DNA of 64,000 nt from a bacterium (lineage in GTDB: Bacteria; Bacillota; Bacilli; Lactobacillales; Streptococcaceae): contig CAJNDD010000001.1 of NCBI GenBank assembly GCA_905221435.1, positions 124,001-188,000 on the forward strand, in the 5' to 3' direction. The notes beneath the pieces were generated by a model that saw nothing but the letters and a program-made list of their open reading frames with translations, ran no database searches and was not told where the DNA came from. Shown in pieces: positions 8,519 to 16,908 of the stretch. Position 1 is the stretch's first letter, and every line of letters begins with the position of its first letter. Made by a program: the position numbers and the translations under genes.

Positions 8519-11152
8519 ATGTTAGGTTTAAACTTTAAAGGAATCTGGCGCCAATACCAAAAACAGGTCTTGGATCGTTTTCAGGACTACCAAGCAGACG
8601 GTCATGTTCACATAGTAGCCGCACCAGGGTCCGGCAAGACCACCATTGGTATCGAGCTGATCGCTCGTTTTGGCAACCCAGCCCTTGTCTTGGTTCCGAC
8701 TGTCACCATTCGAGAACAATGGGTGGACAGGATCCAAACAGCCTTTTTAGAGAACGAACAGAAGATTTCAGATCTCGTTTCCCAAAACTTAAAGGAGATG
8801 AAAGCATTAACGATAGTGACCTATCAGGCCTTTCATAGCGCTATGAACCAATTGCAATCACAAGAAGATGGAGAAGCAGAGGATTTTGTGGGGTTTGATT
8901 TGCGTGCAAGCCTAAGAGCTCAGAAAGTTGCGACTCTTTGCTTGGACGAATGCCACCACCTGCGCAATGAATGGTGGAAAAGTCTGGAAGCCTTTCGCAA
9001 GCAGTATGGACAGCTGCAAGTCATCTCCCTGACAGCAACACCACCATATGACAGCGAGCCAGAACTCTGGGAACGATATATCCGTATGTGTGGGGAAATC
9101 GACCAAGAAATCACGGTACCTGAACTAGTCAAGGAAGATACTCTCTGCCCTCATCAGGATTTTGTTTATATCTGTTCACCAACAGCTGAAGAGTCGGAAC
9201 GTCTCAAACGGTTTGAGGTGACTAAGTGGGACTATATTCATCACCTTATAGTTGATCCTGATTTTCAAACATTTGTAGCAGGGTCTAAGGTCCTCAAAGG
9301 GGATGTTTTATCTGATTTGCTCTTAGAAGATCCCAAGTACTTATCTGCTATATTGATTTATATGCATTCTCAGGGGTTAACGATTCCTCCCTCTTTGCAC
9401 AATTTACTGGGAACCCAGAAGCTTCCAGCATTGACCTTCTACTGGCTGGAGACGCTGTTGCAGAGCATACTCTATCAGACACCAGCTTGGTATGAGGATC
9501 CAGATGGATATAGGAAAAAGTTAGAGGCTGACTTGAAGGCGCGTGGGTTGGTGGAAAAACGTCAGGTTTATCTAGTTAAGTCCAAGGCTTCTGACCAGCT
9601 TTTAACCCAATCTCTGGGGAAGTTGTCTGCCATTGCCGATATCTTTTTGACGGAGTATGAGAGTCTAGGTCAGGAACTGAGACAGTTAGTACTATCTGAC
9701 TATATTCGCAAGGATTTTGCTAGTTATCTGGGAGATGATCAGGCGACCATTTCTCAGTTGGGGGTTCTCCCTTATTTTGAAAGCATTCGTCGAAAAGCTC
9801 AGGAGCAAGAGATACCTGTGTCATTGGCTGTCTTGTCAGGTAGTGTCGTTATTTTGCCTACCGATGTGGCAGCAGAGTTGAAGGAGCTCTTGCCTCAGGT
9901 TCCTCTTAGTTTCTCATCTATTGGTCACTTGGATCCAAAAGATTATGTGCAGGTTGGTTTTCCTAGCTCAGCTAAGGGAATCGTAGCAGCAGTGACGGAG
10001 CTTTTTCAACGAGGGCGGATTCAAGTCCTAGTCGGAACTAAATCTCTCCTCGGAGAGGGTTGGGATGCTCCTTGTGTTAATTCCCTAATCCTCGGAAGCT
10101 TTGTGGGGAGCTTTATGCTGAGTAACCAGATGCGCGGGCGTGCCATTCGTATCTGGCCGGGACATCCAGAAAAGACCAGTAACATCTGGCATCTGGTAGC
10201 CGTTCAAGCGCAAGCACTTATCACTCTTCCTGGTGAGGAGCCTAGACCAGAGAGCAATCAGGATCTGCAGACCTTGTCGCGACGGATGGAGCATTTTCTT
10301 GGCTTGGCCTATAATCAGGAGAGTATTGAGACCGGTTTGGATCGTTTGGATTTTCCAAAGCCCCCTTTTAAGAAAAAGCAAATTAGTGAGTATAATGAGC
10401 GAGTTAAGAGTCTCTCCAAGGATCGAGCAGGCTTGAGACTAAAATGGCAGGAAGCTCTTGTCGTAGCGGATCAGTTCGAGATAGTTACAGAAGTCGCAAC
10501 CCAAAAACAGAAGATCCCAGTCATGCTCTTGCTTGATGCATTAAAATGGGTTCGCATGTCATTGCTCTTGTTGGCGGTAGATTTGTTGGTTTTGCTATTT
10601 AGATTGAGATTGATCGGTGTTTGGTGGCTTACAGCAGCCTGTCTCCTCTTTTTGGCCTTTGCCTCTTGGTGCTATCTCTGCTATAAGAGCCCCTATAAAC
10701 GCTTGCAGTCTCTGGGTGAGCAGATCCGAAAGGCTCTGCTAGATTCGGGGCATCTAACGGATGATCAATCCCGTGTTCAGGTAGAGGAGGACAAGGAAAA
10801 CTACATGGTCTTTGCCTATCTCAAGGGAGGAAGCATGAGGGACAAGGAGCTGTTTTCACAGACTGTGGGAGAGTTCTTTGCTCCAGTGGATAACCAGCGC
10901 TATCTCTTGAAGGCAGAGAAAGTCCGACAAGGTCAGTCACCTTACTATGTCGTGCCTAGTCTTTTTGACAAGCGCAAGGAAGAAGCACAGAAATTCCTCG
11001 ACTTTCTGAGGCCGACTATCGGACTCTATCACCTCGTCTATACACGAACAGAGGCCGGACGGAAAACTCTTCTAGAAGCTCGTATCCAAGCTCTCTCTAA
11101 CAAAAACGACCGTACCTTGACTAAGAAGAAGGTTAAAAGTCAGTTGGAGTAG
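8519..11152 (+). CDS. SF2 (DEAD/DEAH-type) helicase with C-terminal membrane segments
   Basis: The 877-residue protein has SF2 helicase motifs in order: Walker A PGSGKTT (36-42), DECH (143-146), SLTATPP (about 170), and RecA2 motif VI NQMRGRAIR (about 537). Two long hydrophobic stretches follow (about residues 674-725), then a soluble C-terminal domain of about 150 residues. Such proteins are often annotated as type III restriction Res subunits, but no methylase gene adjoins it. The membrane segments after the helicase core are unusual and suggest a membrane-tethered nucleic-acid translocase. The substrate is unknown. Confidence 0.8.
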   Translation: MLGLNFKGIWRQYQKQVLDRFQDYQADGHVHIVAAPGSGKTTIGIELIARFGNPALVLVPTVTIREQWVDRIQTAFLENEQKISDLVSQNLKEMKALTIVTYQAFHSAMNQLQSQEDGEAEDFVGFDLRASLRAQKVATLCLDECHHLRNEWWKSLEAFRKQYGQLQVISLTATPPYDSEPELWERYIRMCGEIDQEITVPELVKEDTLCPHQDFVYICSPTAEESERLKRFEVTKWDYIHHLIVDPDFQTFVAGSKVLKGDVLSDLLLEDPKYLSAILIYMHSQGLTIPPSLHNLLGTQKLPALTFYWLETLLQSILYQTPAWYEDPDGYRKKLEADLKARGLVEKRQVYLVKSKASDQLLTQSLGKLSAIADIFLTEYESLGQELRQLVLSDYIRKDFASYLGDDQATISQLGVLPYFESIRRKAQEQEIPVSLAVLSGSVVILPTDVAAELKELLPQVPLSFSSIGHLDPKDYVQVGFPSSAKGIVAAVTELFQRGRIQVLVGTKSLLGEGWDAPCVNSLILGSFVGSFMLSNQMRGRAIRIWPGHPEKTSNIWHLVAVQAQALITLPGEEPRPESNQDLQTLSRRMEHFLGLAYNQESIETGLDRLDFPKPPFKKKQISEYNERVKSLSKDRAGLRLKWQEALVVADQFEIVTEVATQKQKIPVMLLLDALKWVRMSLLLLAVDLLVLLFRLRLIGVWWLTAACLLFLAFASWCYLCYKSPYKRLQSLGEQIRKALLDSGHLTDDQSRVQVEEDKENYMVFAYLKGGSMRDKELFSQTVGEFFAPVDNQRYLLKAEKVRQGQSPYYVVPSLFDKRKEEAQKFLDFLRPTIGLYHLVYTRTEAGRKTLLEARIQALSNKNDRTLTKKKVKSQLE

Positions 11153-11568
11153 GGGAGGTAGCTATTCGAAGTTTCTAAGATATGAATTCCCTAAAGTTTA
11201 TATGTATTCTAAACTTATAATAGTAAGAAATACATAAATTTATAAGCATTCTAAGCTTCGGATAGTCTATCTGAGAAAGTTTTGGGGTCTTCGAGCTTTC
11301 GAATAGTCATCTTTCCTAAAGTTTAGATGTATTCTAAAGCTAGAAAAGTTAAAATTTGAAAATAGTAAGAGTCTCTATCTGACAGACGGGTATGTTTCCA
11401 GTCAGATAGGGATTTTCTATTTCTGAAATGACTGATTTATCCAGTAAAAGTAAGAAATAGACTGAAAAAGTGCTGTTGGGATGATAAAGTAGACAGTTGA
11501 GCGGATGAGTGTTCGAAGTTCTTTGCTATTTGTTAGAAATGTCTTATCAACTTAAAGGAGAAAATCTG
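11153..11568. other. Non-coding gap with a 24-bp direct repeat and a terminator
   Basis: This 416-base AT-rich gap holds no convincing gene. It contains two near-identical 24-bp direct repeats at 11190-11213 and 11315-11338 (one mismatch), several TTCGAA-like short inverted repeats around them, and a terminator-like hairpin at 11372-11416. Confidence 0.6.
11372..11416 (+). terminator. Terminator downstream of the helicase gene
   Basis: The stem TCTCTATCTGAC / GTCAGATAGGGA has a 17-base loop and is followed by TTTTC. It lies about 220 bases beyond the helicase stop codon. Confidence 0.65.
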
Positions 11569-11784
11569 ATGAAGAAAGATAAAGAAAATGATGAGGGTAT
11601 CCTATCGGACCTTCCTCTATGGGGCCTCCTATTTTTGGTCTGTGTATTGCTTCAAGTCTATGTAAGAAAGGATAGACCTTTGATTCAACCTCCTAGACAA
11701 GGAAGCATTGTAAAAACAAATCAAAAACAGGTCTATCTTCCAGAACTAATCCAGTCTTTATTTGATAAAGAAAAAACTAAATGA
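11569..11784 (+). CDS. Small single-span membrane protein, unknown function
   Basis: This 71-residue protein has an acidic N terminus, one hydrophobic segment (LPLWGLLFLVCVLLQVYV, about residues 15-32) and a basic, proline-containing tail. AAAGGAG at 11554-11560, 8 bases before ATG 11569, decides the start against a longer frame beginning at 11509. I do not recognise the family. It lies directly upstream of the DUF6261-like gene, with a 25-base gap, so the two are probably cotranscribed. Confidence 0.6.
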   Translation: MKKDKENDEGILSDLPLWGLLFLVCVLLQVYVRKDRPLIQPPRQGSIVKTNQKQVYLPELIQSLFDKEKTK

Positions 11785-11809
11785 TTCGTTAAATAGAAAG
11801 GTTATCATC

Positions 11810-12571
11810 ATGACAAAAGCATTCACTATCCATCCGCTAAGCTACACCAACTTTACCAACCGTGAGTTTGAAAGTCTCATGGTAGACACGGGTCAACTAC
11901 TAGAAGTTTTTGCTAAGGCGCATAAGGACGAGCCTATGTATAGCAAGCACCTCGACTCCTTCAAGAGCAAACTAGCAGACTTCCAAGCCCAACTAGCTAT
12001 CGTAGAAAAGAAAGAGGCGACGAACCTGACCGAAGTCGATCGCAATCGTGACAGTGCCCTAGTCGGTCTCTTTACTCTTCATCGAGGATTTGCTAAGATC
12101 AAGGAGACCAAACTCAAAGAAGCCCATGAGATCTTGAAACCAGTCTTTGCCAAGTACAAGGATATCACCAAGCATAGCAATGATGTGGAAACGGCAGAAA
12201 TCAAGAGTCTGCTCAAAACCCTAAGCGAAGAACCCTACCAGACGGCTGTTACCAGTCTAGGACTGACACCTATGCTGACGGCGGTGATCAGTGCTCAGGA
12301 AGACTATGATAAGGTGGAAAGTCAGGCGCGTGCGCATAAGTCTGCTAAGGAAGTCGGGAAGACCAGACAAGTCCGTACCGAACTAACCAGCATCTACGAC
12401 CTCTTTATGCGCTATACCGCAGCCAGTGCAGAAGCCTATCCAGAAAAAGAACACCTGACTAAACTCCTCAAGGACCTGAATACAATCCGAGATAGCAAGC
12501 GGCGATTGACTGGTTCTAGTAAGAAGGATAAAAAAGTAAAAGTAGAAGAAATAGAACAAGTAGCTGGATAA
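11810..12571 (+). CDS. DUF6261-like helical protein
   Basis: The 253-residue protein is rich in charged and helical stretches (for example FKSKLADFQAQLAIVEKKEA), has no signal peptide or membrane segment, and ends in a lysine-rich tail (SSKKDKKVKVEE). The N terminus (MTKAFTIHPLSYTNFTNREF) and overall pattern resemble DUF6261-type proteins found in Firmicutes and Bacteroidetes. The function is unknown. The start is at ATG 11810, with GAAAGG 8 bases upstream; the longer frame from 11762 overlaps the preceding gene. A strong terminator follows. Confidence 0.6.
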   Translation: MTKAFTIHPLSYTNFTNREFESLMVDTGQLLEVFAKAHKDEPMYSKHLDSFKSKLADFQAQLAIVEKKEATNLTEVDRNRDSALVGLFTLHRGFAKIKETKLKEAHEILKPVFAKYKDITKHSNDVETAEIKSLLKTLSEEPYQTAVTSLGLTPMLTAVISAQEDYDKVESQARAHKSAKEVGKTRQVRTELTSIYDLFMRYTAASAEAYPEKEHLTKLLKDLNTIRDSKRRLTGSSKKDKKVKVEEIEQVAG

Positions 12572-12575
12572 AAAC

Positions 12576-12614
12576 AAACGTCTTTAGATATATTATTATC
12601 TAAAGACGTTTTTT
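12576..12614 (+). terminator. Terminator after the DUF6261-like gene
   Basis: A perfect 15-bp stem (AAACGTCTTTAGATA / TATCTAAAGACGTTT) with a 6-base loop is followed by a T run. It separates this unit from the AT-rich HEPN/Schlafen unit. Confidence 0.9.
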
Positions 12615-12624
12615 AGTGGATTCG

Positions 12625-12633
12625 TGGTATAAT
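12625..12633 (+). promoter_or_regulatory. Extended -10 promoter of the HEPN/Schlafen unit
   Basis: TGG followed by TATAAT (12628-12633) sits directly after the upstream terminator and about 70 bases before the first start codon. The -35 region is weak. Confidence 0.65.
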
Positions 12634-12702
12634 TTAGTTAGCAATTCATCGAAAAGAAGATTTATTTTTTTTAGTCTATTAAGTTCAATGAGGGGAGAGT
12701 TC

Positions 12703-13749
12703 ATGATAGATTGTAATAGTGAAGAAAAGAATAAAAAGGAATCAGAGGGAGTAACTATAGAAATACACTCAAAGCCTTTAAGTATAGAAGAAGTTAGAGT
12801 TAACTTTCAAAAAATCAATTTAGATATTTCTGAAAAGATGAGCTCAATTGCTGAGGCGTCTTTAAAAATATTATCACAAATAAAGATACCAAAAATAGAT
12901 TTTCGTCCAATGCTATCAGTAATTGATAAGATAACTGAGTCTTATTCTTATACATTTAAATCGATAATAGATACTTTTTCTTCACTTGATTTTGAAAAAT
13001 ATAGAAAAGATTTAGAGGAGCTTGATAAAAGAAAAATAGCACAATTTTTGCACTATGATATTTATCCTCCGTTATTATTCATTGATGAAATGCGACCATA
13101 TGAAATAGAAAACCAAAAAGAAGCTAATATTGTACTGATGGAATATCTATCATTATGGGAGGAAAAATATGGTAGAACAGTTTATGATTTTGTTCCTAAA
13201 TCTCTAAAAACATATAAAGAGATTTGTCAACTACAAAATCTTGAACAGCTAAAAATGTATAAAACAATGGTCATGTTTTGCTGTGAAAGAATTGAAAATG
13301 TACTTGCTAAACTCCAACTACAAGAACAAGAGAAAAAGAAATCTGAAATTAAAGTCTCTCATGAATCGTTTAGAAATTTTATGGATTCTTTGAATCATGA
13401 TGAGTACCTGAAAGAGTTAATTTCTCATATTGCTTATATTTCTGAATATCATGATAAGGGTTTTAGGGAGATAAACCTCTTCAAGAGATTTGAAAACTTA
13501 GACGAAGAATATGATGAGGAAACACTCCCATTAAATAGAAATCTATTTATGCATGGTTTAGTTGATGAAAAAAATGTGAATTATTTAATGGTTCAAAAAG
13601 CTATTCTAGCTTATTCTTTCTTTGTACAACTATATGTGTTAAAAACTAGAAATAGTAAAGATGCTAGAATAAAAGGTCTGAGAAGAAAAGGGATTTCTAG
13701 AATACCAAAAATGAAAAGGAGCTTTAATGCTGACGAATCAAGAAATTGA
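12703..13749 (+). CDS. HEPN-like protein, candidate defence effector
   Basis: The 348-residue protein is AT-rich in codon use and largely helical. Near its C terminus it has LPLNRNLFMHGLVDEKN, where Arg279-x4-His284 followed by Gly matches the RX4-6H signature of HEPN domains, many of which are RNases in abortive-infection and toxin systems. The helix that follows (VQKAILAYSFFVQLYVL) fits the HEPN fold. The N-terminal 270 residues are not recognised. The start is ATG 12703, with AGGGGAGA just upstream. It overlaps the next gene by 23 bases, so the two are coupled. A nuclease role is inferred from the motif only. Confidence 0.6.
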   Translation: MIDCNSEEKNKKESEGVTIEIHSKPLSIEEVRVNFQKINLDISEKMSSIAEASLKILSQIKIPKIDFRPMLSVIDKITESYSYTFKSIIDTFSSLDFEKYRKDLEELDKRKIAQFLHYDIYPPLLFIDEMRPYEIENQKEANIVLMEYLSLWEEKYGRTVYDFVPKSLKTYKEICQLQNLEQLKMYKTMVMFCCERIENVLAKLQLQEQEKKKSEIKVSHESFRNFMDSLNHDEYLKELISHIAYISEYHDKGFREINLFKRFENLDEEYDEETLPLNRNLFMHGLVDEKNVNYLMVQKAILAYSFFVQLYVLKTRNSKDARIKGLRRKGISRIPKMKRSFNADESRN

Positions 13750-14941
13750 AGATATTGTAAGAGAGTTTTTTTATCAAGAAACAGAAGGGGAATATTGGGA
13801 TTTTAAAGAAAAGCCATATTTCTATGAAGGTCAAAGTGAAAAGGATAAGAACAAGAAAAAGGGAGACCTTCTCCATGATATTATTTGTATGGCAAATAAT
13901 TTAAGTAACCGGGACGCATACATTGTCATGGGAATTCAAGATAAACCAGTTAAGATAACAGGAGTTAAGCAATTCTCTAATAAGTGGACACAAGAAAGTT
14001 ATCAGGATTTTTTACACAATTTATCTTGGGCTGGAGATTGTGTACCATCAGTTGAGCTAAGAAGTATTAACGATGGTAATATAGAAGTTCTTGTAATTAG
14101 AAAGTCTAGTAAAGTTCCTTTTTATTTGACAAAAAAGTATAATAAAGTGAAAGATAATCAAATATACGTAAGGCGAGGTGCAAAAAATACTGCAATTGAT
14201 AATCAGGCTGAAATAGGCGATATTGAAAAATTATTCGAATTTAGATTTGGATTAACTCCTTTCCCTAAGGAACGTGTTATTAACTATATAACTGACCACG
14301 ATCATTGGACTGAGATGAAGGGGAATTATGAAACTCGATCTTGGTATTATGAGAAATTTCCTGAATATACAATGGAATTAGTTGATGATCCACAGAACGA
14401 TGAACTCCGGGCTCCAGTTTATGCACTCATCCATCCTAACGTAAGAACCACATGGGAGATTTTACGGATAAAGTATCACCAAACAATTTTATTGGAGTTT
14501 AGTTCTCACTACATTGATGAATATAGAGGATTGTCTGTTCAACCACGATATAATTTTTTAAAATTATTTGAAGGAGTAAACAATATAAATTTAAAAACTA
14601 ATTTTTACTATTATTTAGCAGACTCCGTTGAAATTAATTTGATGTATTTGTTAGAGGAATTACTTGAGCAAGATGGCGAAGCACTAAGACAACATTTAAG
14701 TTTAATCCCAGTTTTTAAAAACGATGATGAAAGAGAAGCTATTAAAAAATATGTTGAAGACAATAAAGCTGATATTCTAGTTGAAATAAAAAAAGAAAGT
14801 GAGAAGGTTTGTTTAGGTTACAACTATGAAGGAGATGAGCAGAATAGCAAATGGGACAAAGAAGAAATAGCAGTAACAAAAGTTGTTAAAAATATTTTAG
14901 ATGAGTATAGGAAAAATAAATTATATGAAAAAACAAAGTAA
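13727..14941 (+). CDS. Schlafen/AlbA_2-domain protein
   Basis: The 404-residue protein begins with an AlbA_2 (Schlafen-like) domain: EGEYWDFKEKP (residues 20-30, acidic/DFK signature), DLLHDIICMANN...DAYIVMGIQDK (about 47-73) and the closing IYVRRGAKNTAI (about 146-157). These domains bind nucleic acid or nucleotides and occur in regulators and in antiviral proteins. The C-terminal 240 residues are not recognised. AAAAGGAG (13714-13721) precedes the ATG, which lies inside the end of the HEPN-like gene. The tight coupling suggests that the two proteins act together. Confidence 0.7.
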   Translation: MLTNQEIEDIVREFFYQETEGEYWDFKEKPYFYEGQSEKDKNKKKGDLLHDIICMANNLSNRDAYIVMGIQDKPVKITGVKQFSNKWTQESYQDFLHNLSWAGDCVPSVELRSINDGNIEVLVIRKSSKVPFYLTKKYNKVKDNQIYVRRGAKNTAIDNQAEIGDIEKLFEFRFGLTPFPKERVINYITDHDHWTEMKGNYETRSWYYEKFPEYTMELVDDPQNDELRAPVYALIHPNVRTTWEILRIKYHQTILLEFSSHYIDEYRGLSVQPRYNFLKLFEGVNNINLKTNFYYYLADSVEINLMYLLEELLEQDGEALRQHLSLIPVFKNDDEREAIKKYVEDNKADILVEIKKESEKVCLGYNYEGDEQNSKWDKEEIAVTKVVKNILDEYRKNKLYEKTK

Positions 14942-15092
14942 TACTCCACAAATTAGGTTTCAAAATTATGAAGATGGATGGAATGTAGAAAAAATATTTT
15001 CGGAACTATAAGAAATGCTGAATCAATTCCACGGAACCATACCAGAAGCTGATGCTGAGCTTAAAAAGTGTTTGAAGGAATTTAAAAGTTGA
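14925..15092 (+). pseudogene. Degraded fragments, first resembling the N terminus of a type I specificity subunit (HsdS)
   Basis: An open frame from ATG 14925 to 15011 encodes 28 residues, including TPQIRFQNYEDGWNVEKI. This matches the typical opening of streptococcal HsdS proteins (P-x-IRF...W-x-x-x-K). It stops early, and a second short open frame (15015-15092, 25 residues) follows in another frame. No hsdR or hsdM is nearby. The most economical reading is the stump of a lost type I restriction specificity gene, but the match is short. Confidence 0.35.
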
Positions 15093-15128
15093 TGAGAAAA
15101 ACAAGGATATAGCAAAGGAAGTGTGCTT

Positions 15129-15917
15129 ATGAAGTCAAATGAAAATGAAGAAAATCAAACAAGTGTAGGAATAACATTGACCTCGCATTATGAATTTAAT
15201 AGTGCTGAATTGGCTTGGGATTTTTATCTCAAATATTATGGAGAATTTTTGTTTAAAAATGAGAAAGAAAAGTTCATTTTTAAGCATGGAAGTAGGAAAA
15301 TACAAGTTAACGGAGATGTAACTTTTAACATAGATCCTGCATTCTTTAAACCTAAATCATTTAAGAAAATAGAAAAACTTTATGAATCCACTTTAAGTGA
15401 TACAGAAGTTTCTGAAGAACTTAAGAGCTCCCTTAAAGTCATGCGTTATTCTCCAATGAATATCAATATTTTACCTAAGACTGGGGGCTTAAATAATATA
15501 AAACAATCTTTAGGAAATGACCGATTCGATACTTTTGCTTATTTCATGAATCAGTATTATGAAGGAATTAAAGTGCCTATAATTAATGCTGGGGCGCCAA
15601 ATATGTGTATAGAAAATCGTTTGGAGTTGCAGAACTTTTTAGATAGCTATAACTGTGCTTCTGATTTCTTTGCAGATATTTATGGTGTTGATGAAACATT
15701 TGTTAACGAATTGATAGAATCAGGTAAGTCTCTAATTACGAATAAGGAAGAGTACTGTGCTTATATTAAATTAGCTCATAAGTACTGGTGTTATAGACTT
15801 AACCATGAGAAAATGACAAATTTACTTGATAATCAAAAAATTATACAATACAAAGATCATTTGAATACCATTTTAAAAGAGATTGAAATACTAGAAAATA
15901 GTATTAATAAGAAATAA
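15129..15917 (+). CDS. Unknown AT-rich protein, possibly DUF6994-like
   Basis: The 262-residue soluble protein has no membrane segment. Its middle region (NILPKTGGLNNIKQSLGNDR followed by FDTF and a YY helix, about residues 113-142) resembles a family of uncharacterised proteins that I would tentatively place near DUF6994. I cannot confirm this from the sequence. The start is ATG 15129, 8 bases after AAAGGAA (15114-15120); a GTG at 15123 is too close. Base composition is as AT-rich as the HEPN/Schlafen genes, so it probably arrived with them. Confidence 0.5.
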   Translation: MKSNENEENQTSVGITLTSHYEFNSAELAWDFYLKYYGEFLFKNEKEKFIFKHGSRKIQVNGDVTFNIDPAFFKPKSFKKIEKLYESTLSDTEVSEELKSSLKVMRYSPMNINILPKTGGLNNIKQSLGNDRFDTFAYFMNQYYEGIKVPIINAGAPNMCIENRLELQNFLDSYNCASDFFADIYGVDETFVNELIESGKSLITNKEEYCAYIKLAHKYWCYRLNHEKMTNLLDNQKIIQYKDHLNTILKEIEILENSINKK

Positions 15918-15998
15918 AGCATACTTTAAGAGTCTACTTCATAGGGCTGTTACTTTGTTTCCATATTTCCTGGAAACTGATAGAGAGCAAGGAGAAAG

Positions 15999-16403
15999 AT
16001 GGAACAAACTAACCAAAAATCCCAGTGCCAACAACTCTGGGCTAGAAACAAATACCTCGTTTTGAGCCATTCCAGCAATATTTACAATGAGATTCGCCAA
16101 TACTTGAAGAATGAACAGGTGGAGCTGAGTCTGGTTCAAGAGATGATAGACCGTGCCTGTCAAATCCCAGAACACAGGGGTCAGGTTTGCAATGCCTTTC
16201 AGCATATTTGGGGCTATTTCAAAAAGAAAGCGACAGATGCTGAGCGCAAGGACTATATGCTCTTGCTGGATCGCTACCGCTTTGGTCAGGTTTCCAAGGA
16301 AGACTTGATTGCTAAAACTCGAGAGTTGCTTGAACTCTATCCAAATAGCTACTTGCAAGATTCTACTTTACTGAAAGGAGACTCCCATGAGACTTTGGCA
16401 TGA
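15999..16403 (+). CDS. YbgA-like protein (DUF1722)
   Basis: The 134-residue protein has the DUF1722 opening LWARNKYLVLSHSSNIYNEI and the conserved tail with LLELYPNSYL. In E. coli ybgA lies beside the photolyase gene phr, which suggests a DNA-damage context; the biochemical function is not established. Here it overlaps the next gene, a pyrimidine-dimer glycosylase, by 17 bases. AAGGAGAAAG precedes ATG 15999. Confidence 0.75.
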   Translation: MEQTNQKSQCQQLWARNKYLVLSHSSNIYNEIRQYLKNEQVELSLVQEMIDRACQIPEHRGQVCNAFQHIWGYFKKKATDAERKDYMLLLDRYRFGQVSKEDLIAKTRELLELYPNSYLQDSTLLKGDSHETLA

Positions 16404-16752
16404 GGATTTGATTTCACAACTTCCCCGTCCGCAACTTTTGGGGCAGCATCGAGAGTGCTGCGCCCTGCGTGGCAATGGCTGGGGGAGAAAGCATGCGACG
16501 GTGGACTATGTCTTTATCCACTCGCCCTATCATCTCTATGCTTATCATCGCTTGATCATGGAGGAAATGGCTGACCGTGGCTACAATGTCAGTCCAGAGT
16601 GGCTGGATAAGAACTACCGTGGCAAAATTTGCACTCCCTATGAAGACTTGCCTGAGGAGAAGCTAGGTAAGCCCATCTATAGTGAGCATGATGCAGAATA
16701 CTATGAGGAGTGCCTGGCTAATCTCCGAGAGAAAGGCATTGAGCTGGAGTAA
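16387..16752 (+). CDS. Pyrimidine-dimer DNA glycosylase family protein
   Basis: The 121-residue protein begins MRLWHEDLISQLPRPQLLGQ and continues RECCALRGNGWGRKHATVDY. This is the signature of the endonuclease V / pyrimidine-dimer DNA glycosylase family (TIGR02328 type), which incises DNA at UV photoproducts. AAAGGAG lies 5-11 bases before ATG 16387, inside the end of the YbgA-like gene. The pair looks like a small UV-damage repair operon. Confidence 0.8.
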   Translation: MRLWHEDLISQLPRPQLLGQHRECCALRGNGWGRKHATVDYVFIHSPYHLYAYHRLIMEEMADRGYNVSPEWLDKNYRGKICTPYEDLPEEKLGKPIYSEHDAEYYEECLANLREKGIELE

Positions 16753-16810
16753 GAGTCAGGATTAGCTCCACATTATAACTCTTCTCGTCATTTTTTCGAA
16801 TAATAAAAAT

Positions 16811-16844
16811 GAGACCTTTAGAATGATTCTAAGGTCTCCTTTTT
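16811..16844 (+). terminator. Terminator after the glycosylase gene
   Basis: The stem GAGACCTTTAGAA / TTCTAAGGTCTC (one bulged T) is followed by CTTTTT. Confidence 0.85.
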
Positions 16845-16857
16845 ATGAGTATTAGGA

Positions 16858-16886
16858 TTTACTTTTAATAACTTTTAAGTTATAAT
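16858..16886 (+). promoter_or_regulatory. Promoter of the HigBA pair
   Basis: TTTACT (16858-16863), a 17-base spacer and TATAAT (16881-16886) lie just upstream of the toxin gene. Confidence 0.65.
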
Positions 16887-16908
16887 TAAATTGAAAAGAG
16901 GCTACTTG

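Noticed and set aside
8519..11152. Calling the SF2 helicase a type III restriction Res subunit
   Set aside because: No modification methylase is adjacent, no nuclease motif is visible after the helicase core, and the membrane segments do not fit.
15939..16358. A 139-codon open frame opposite the YbgA-like gene
   Set aside because: The plus-strand frame has family motifs and a ribosome binding site; this one has neither.
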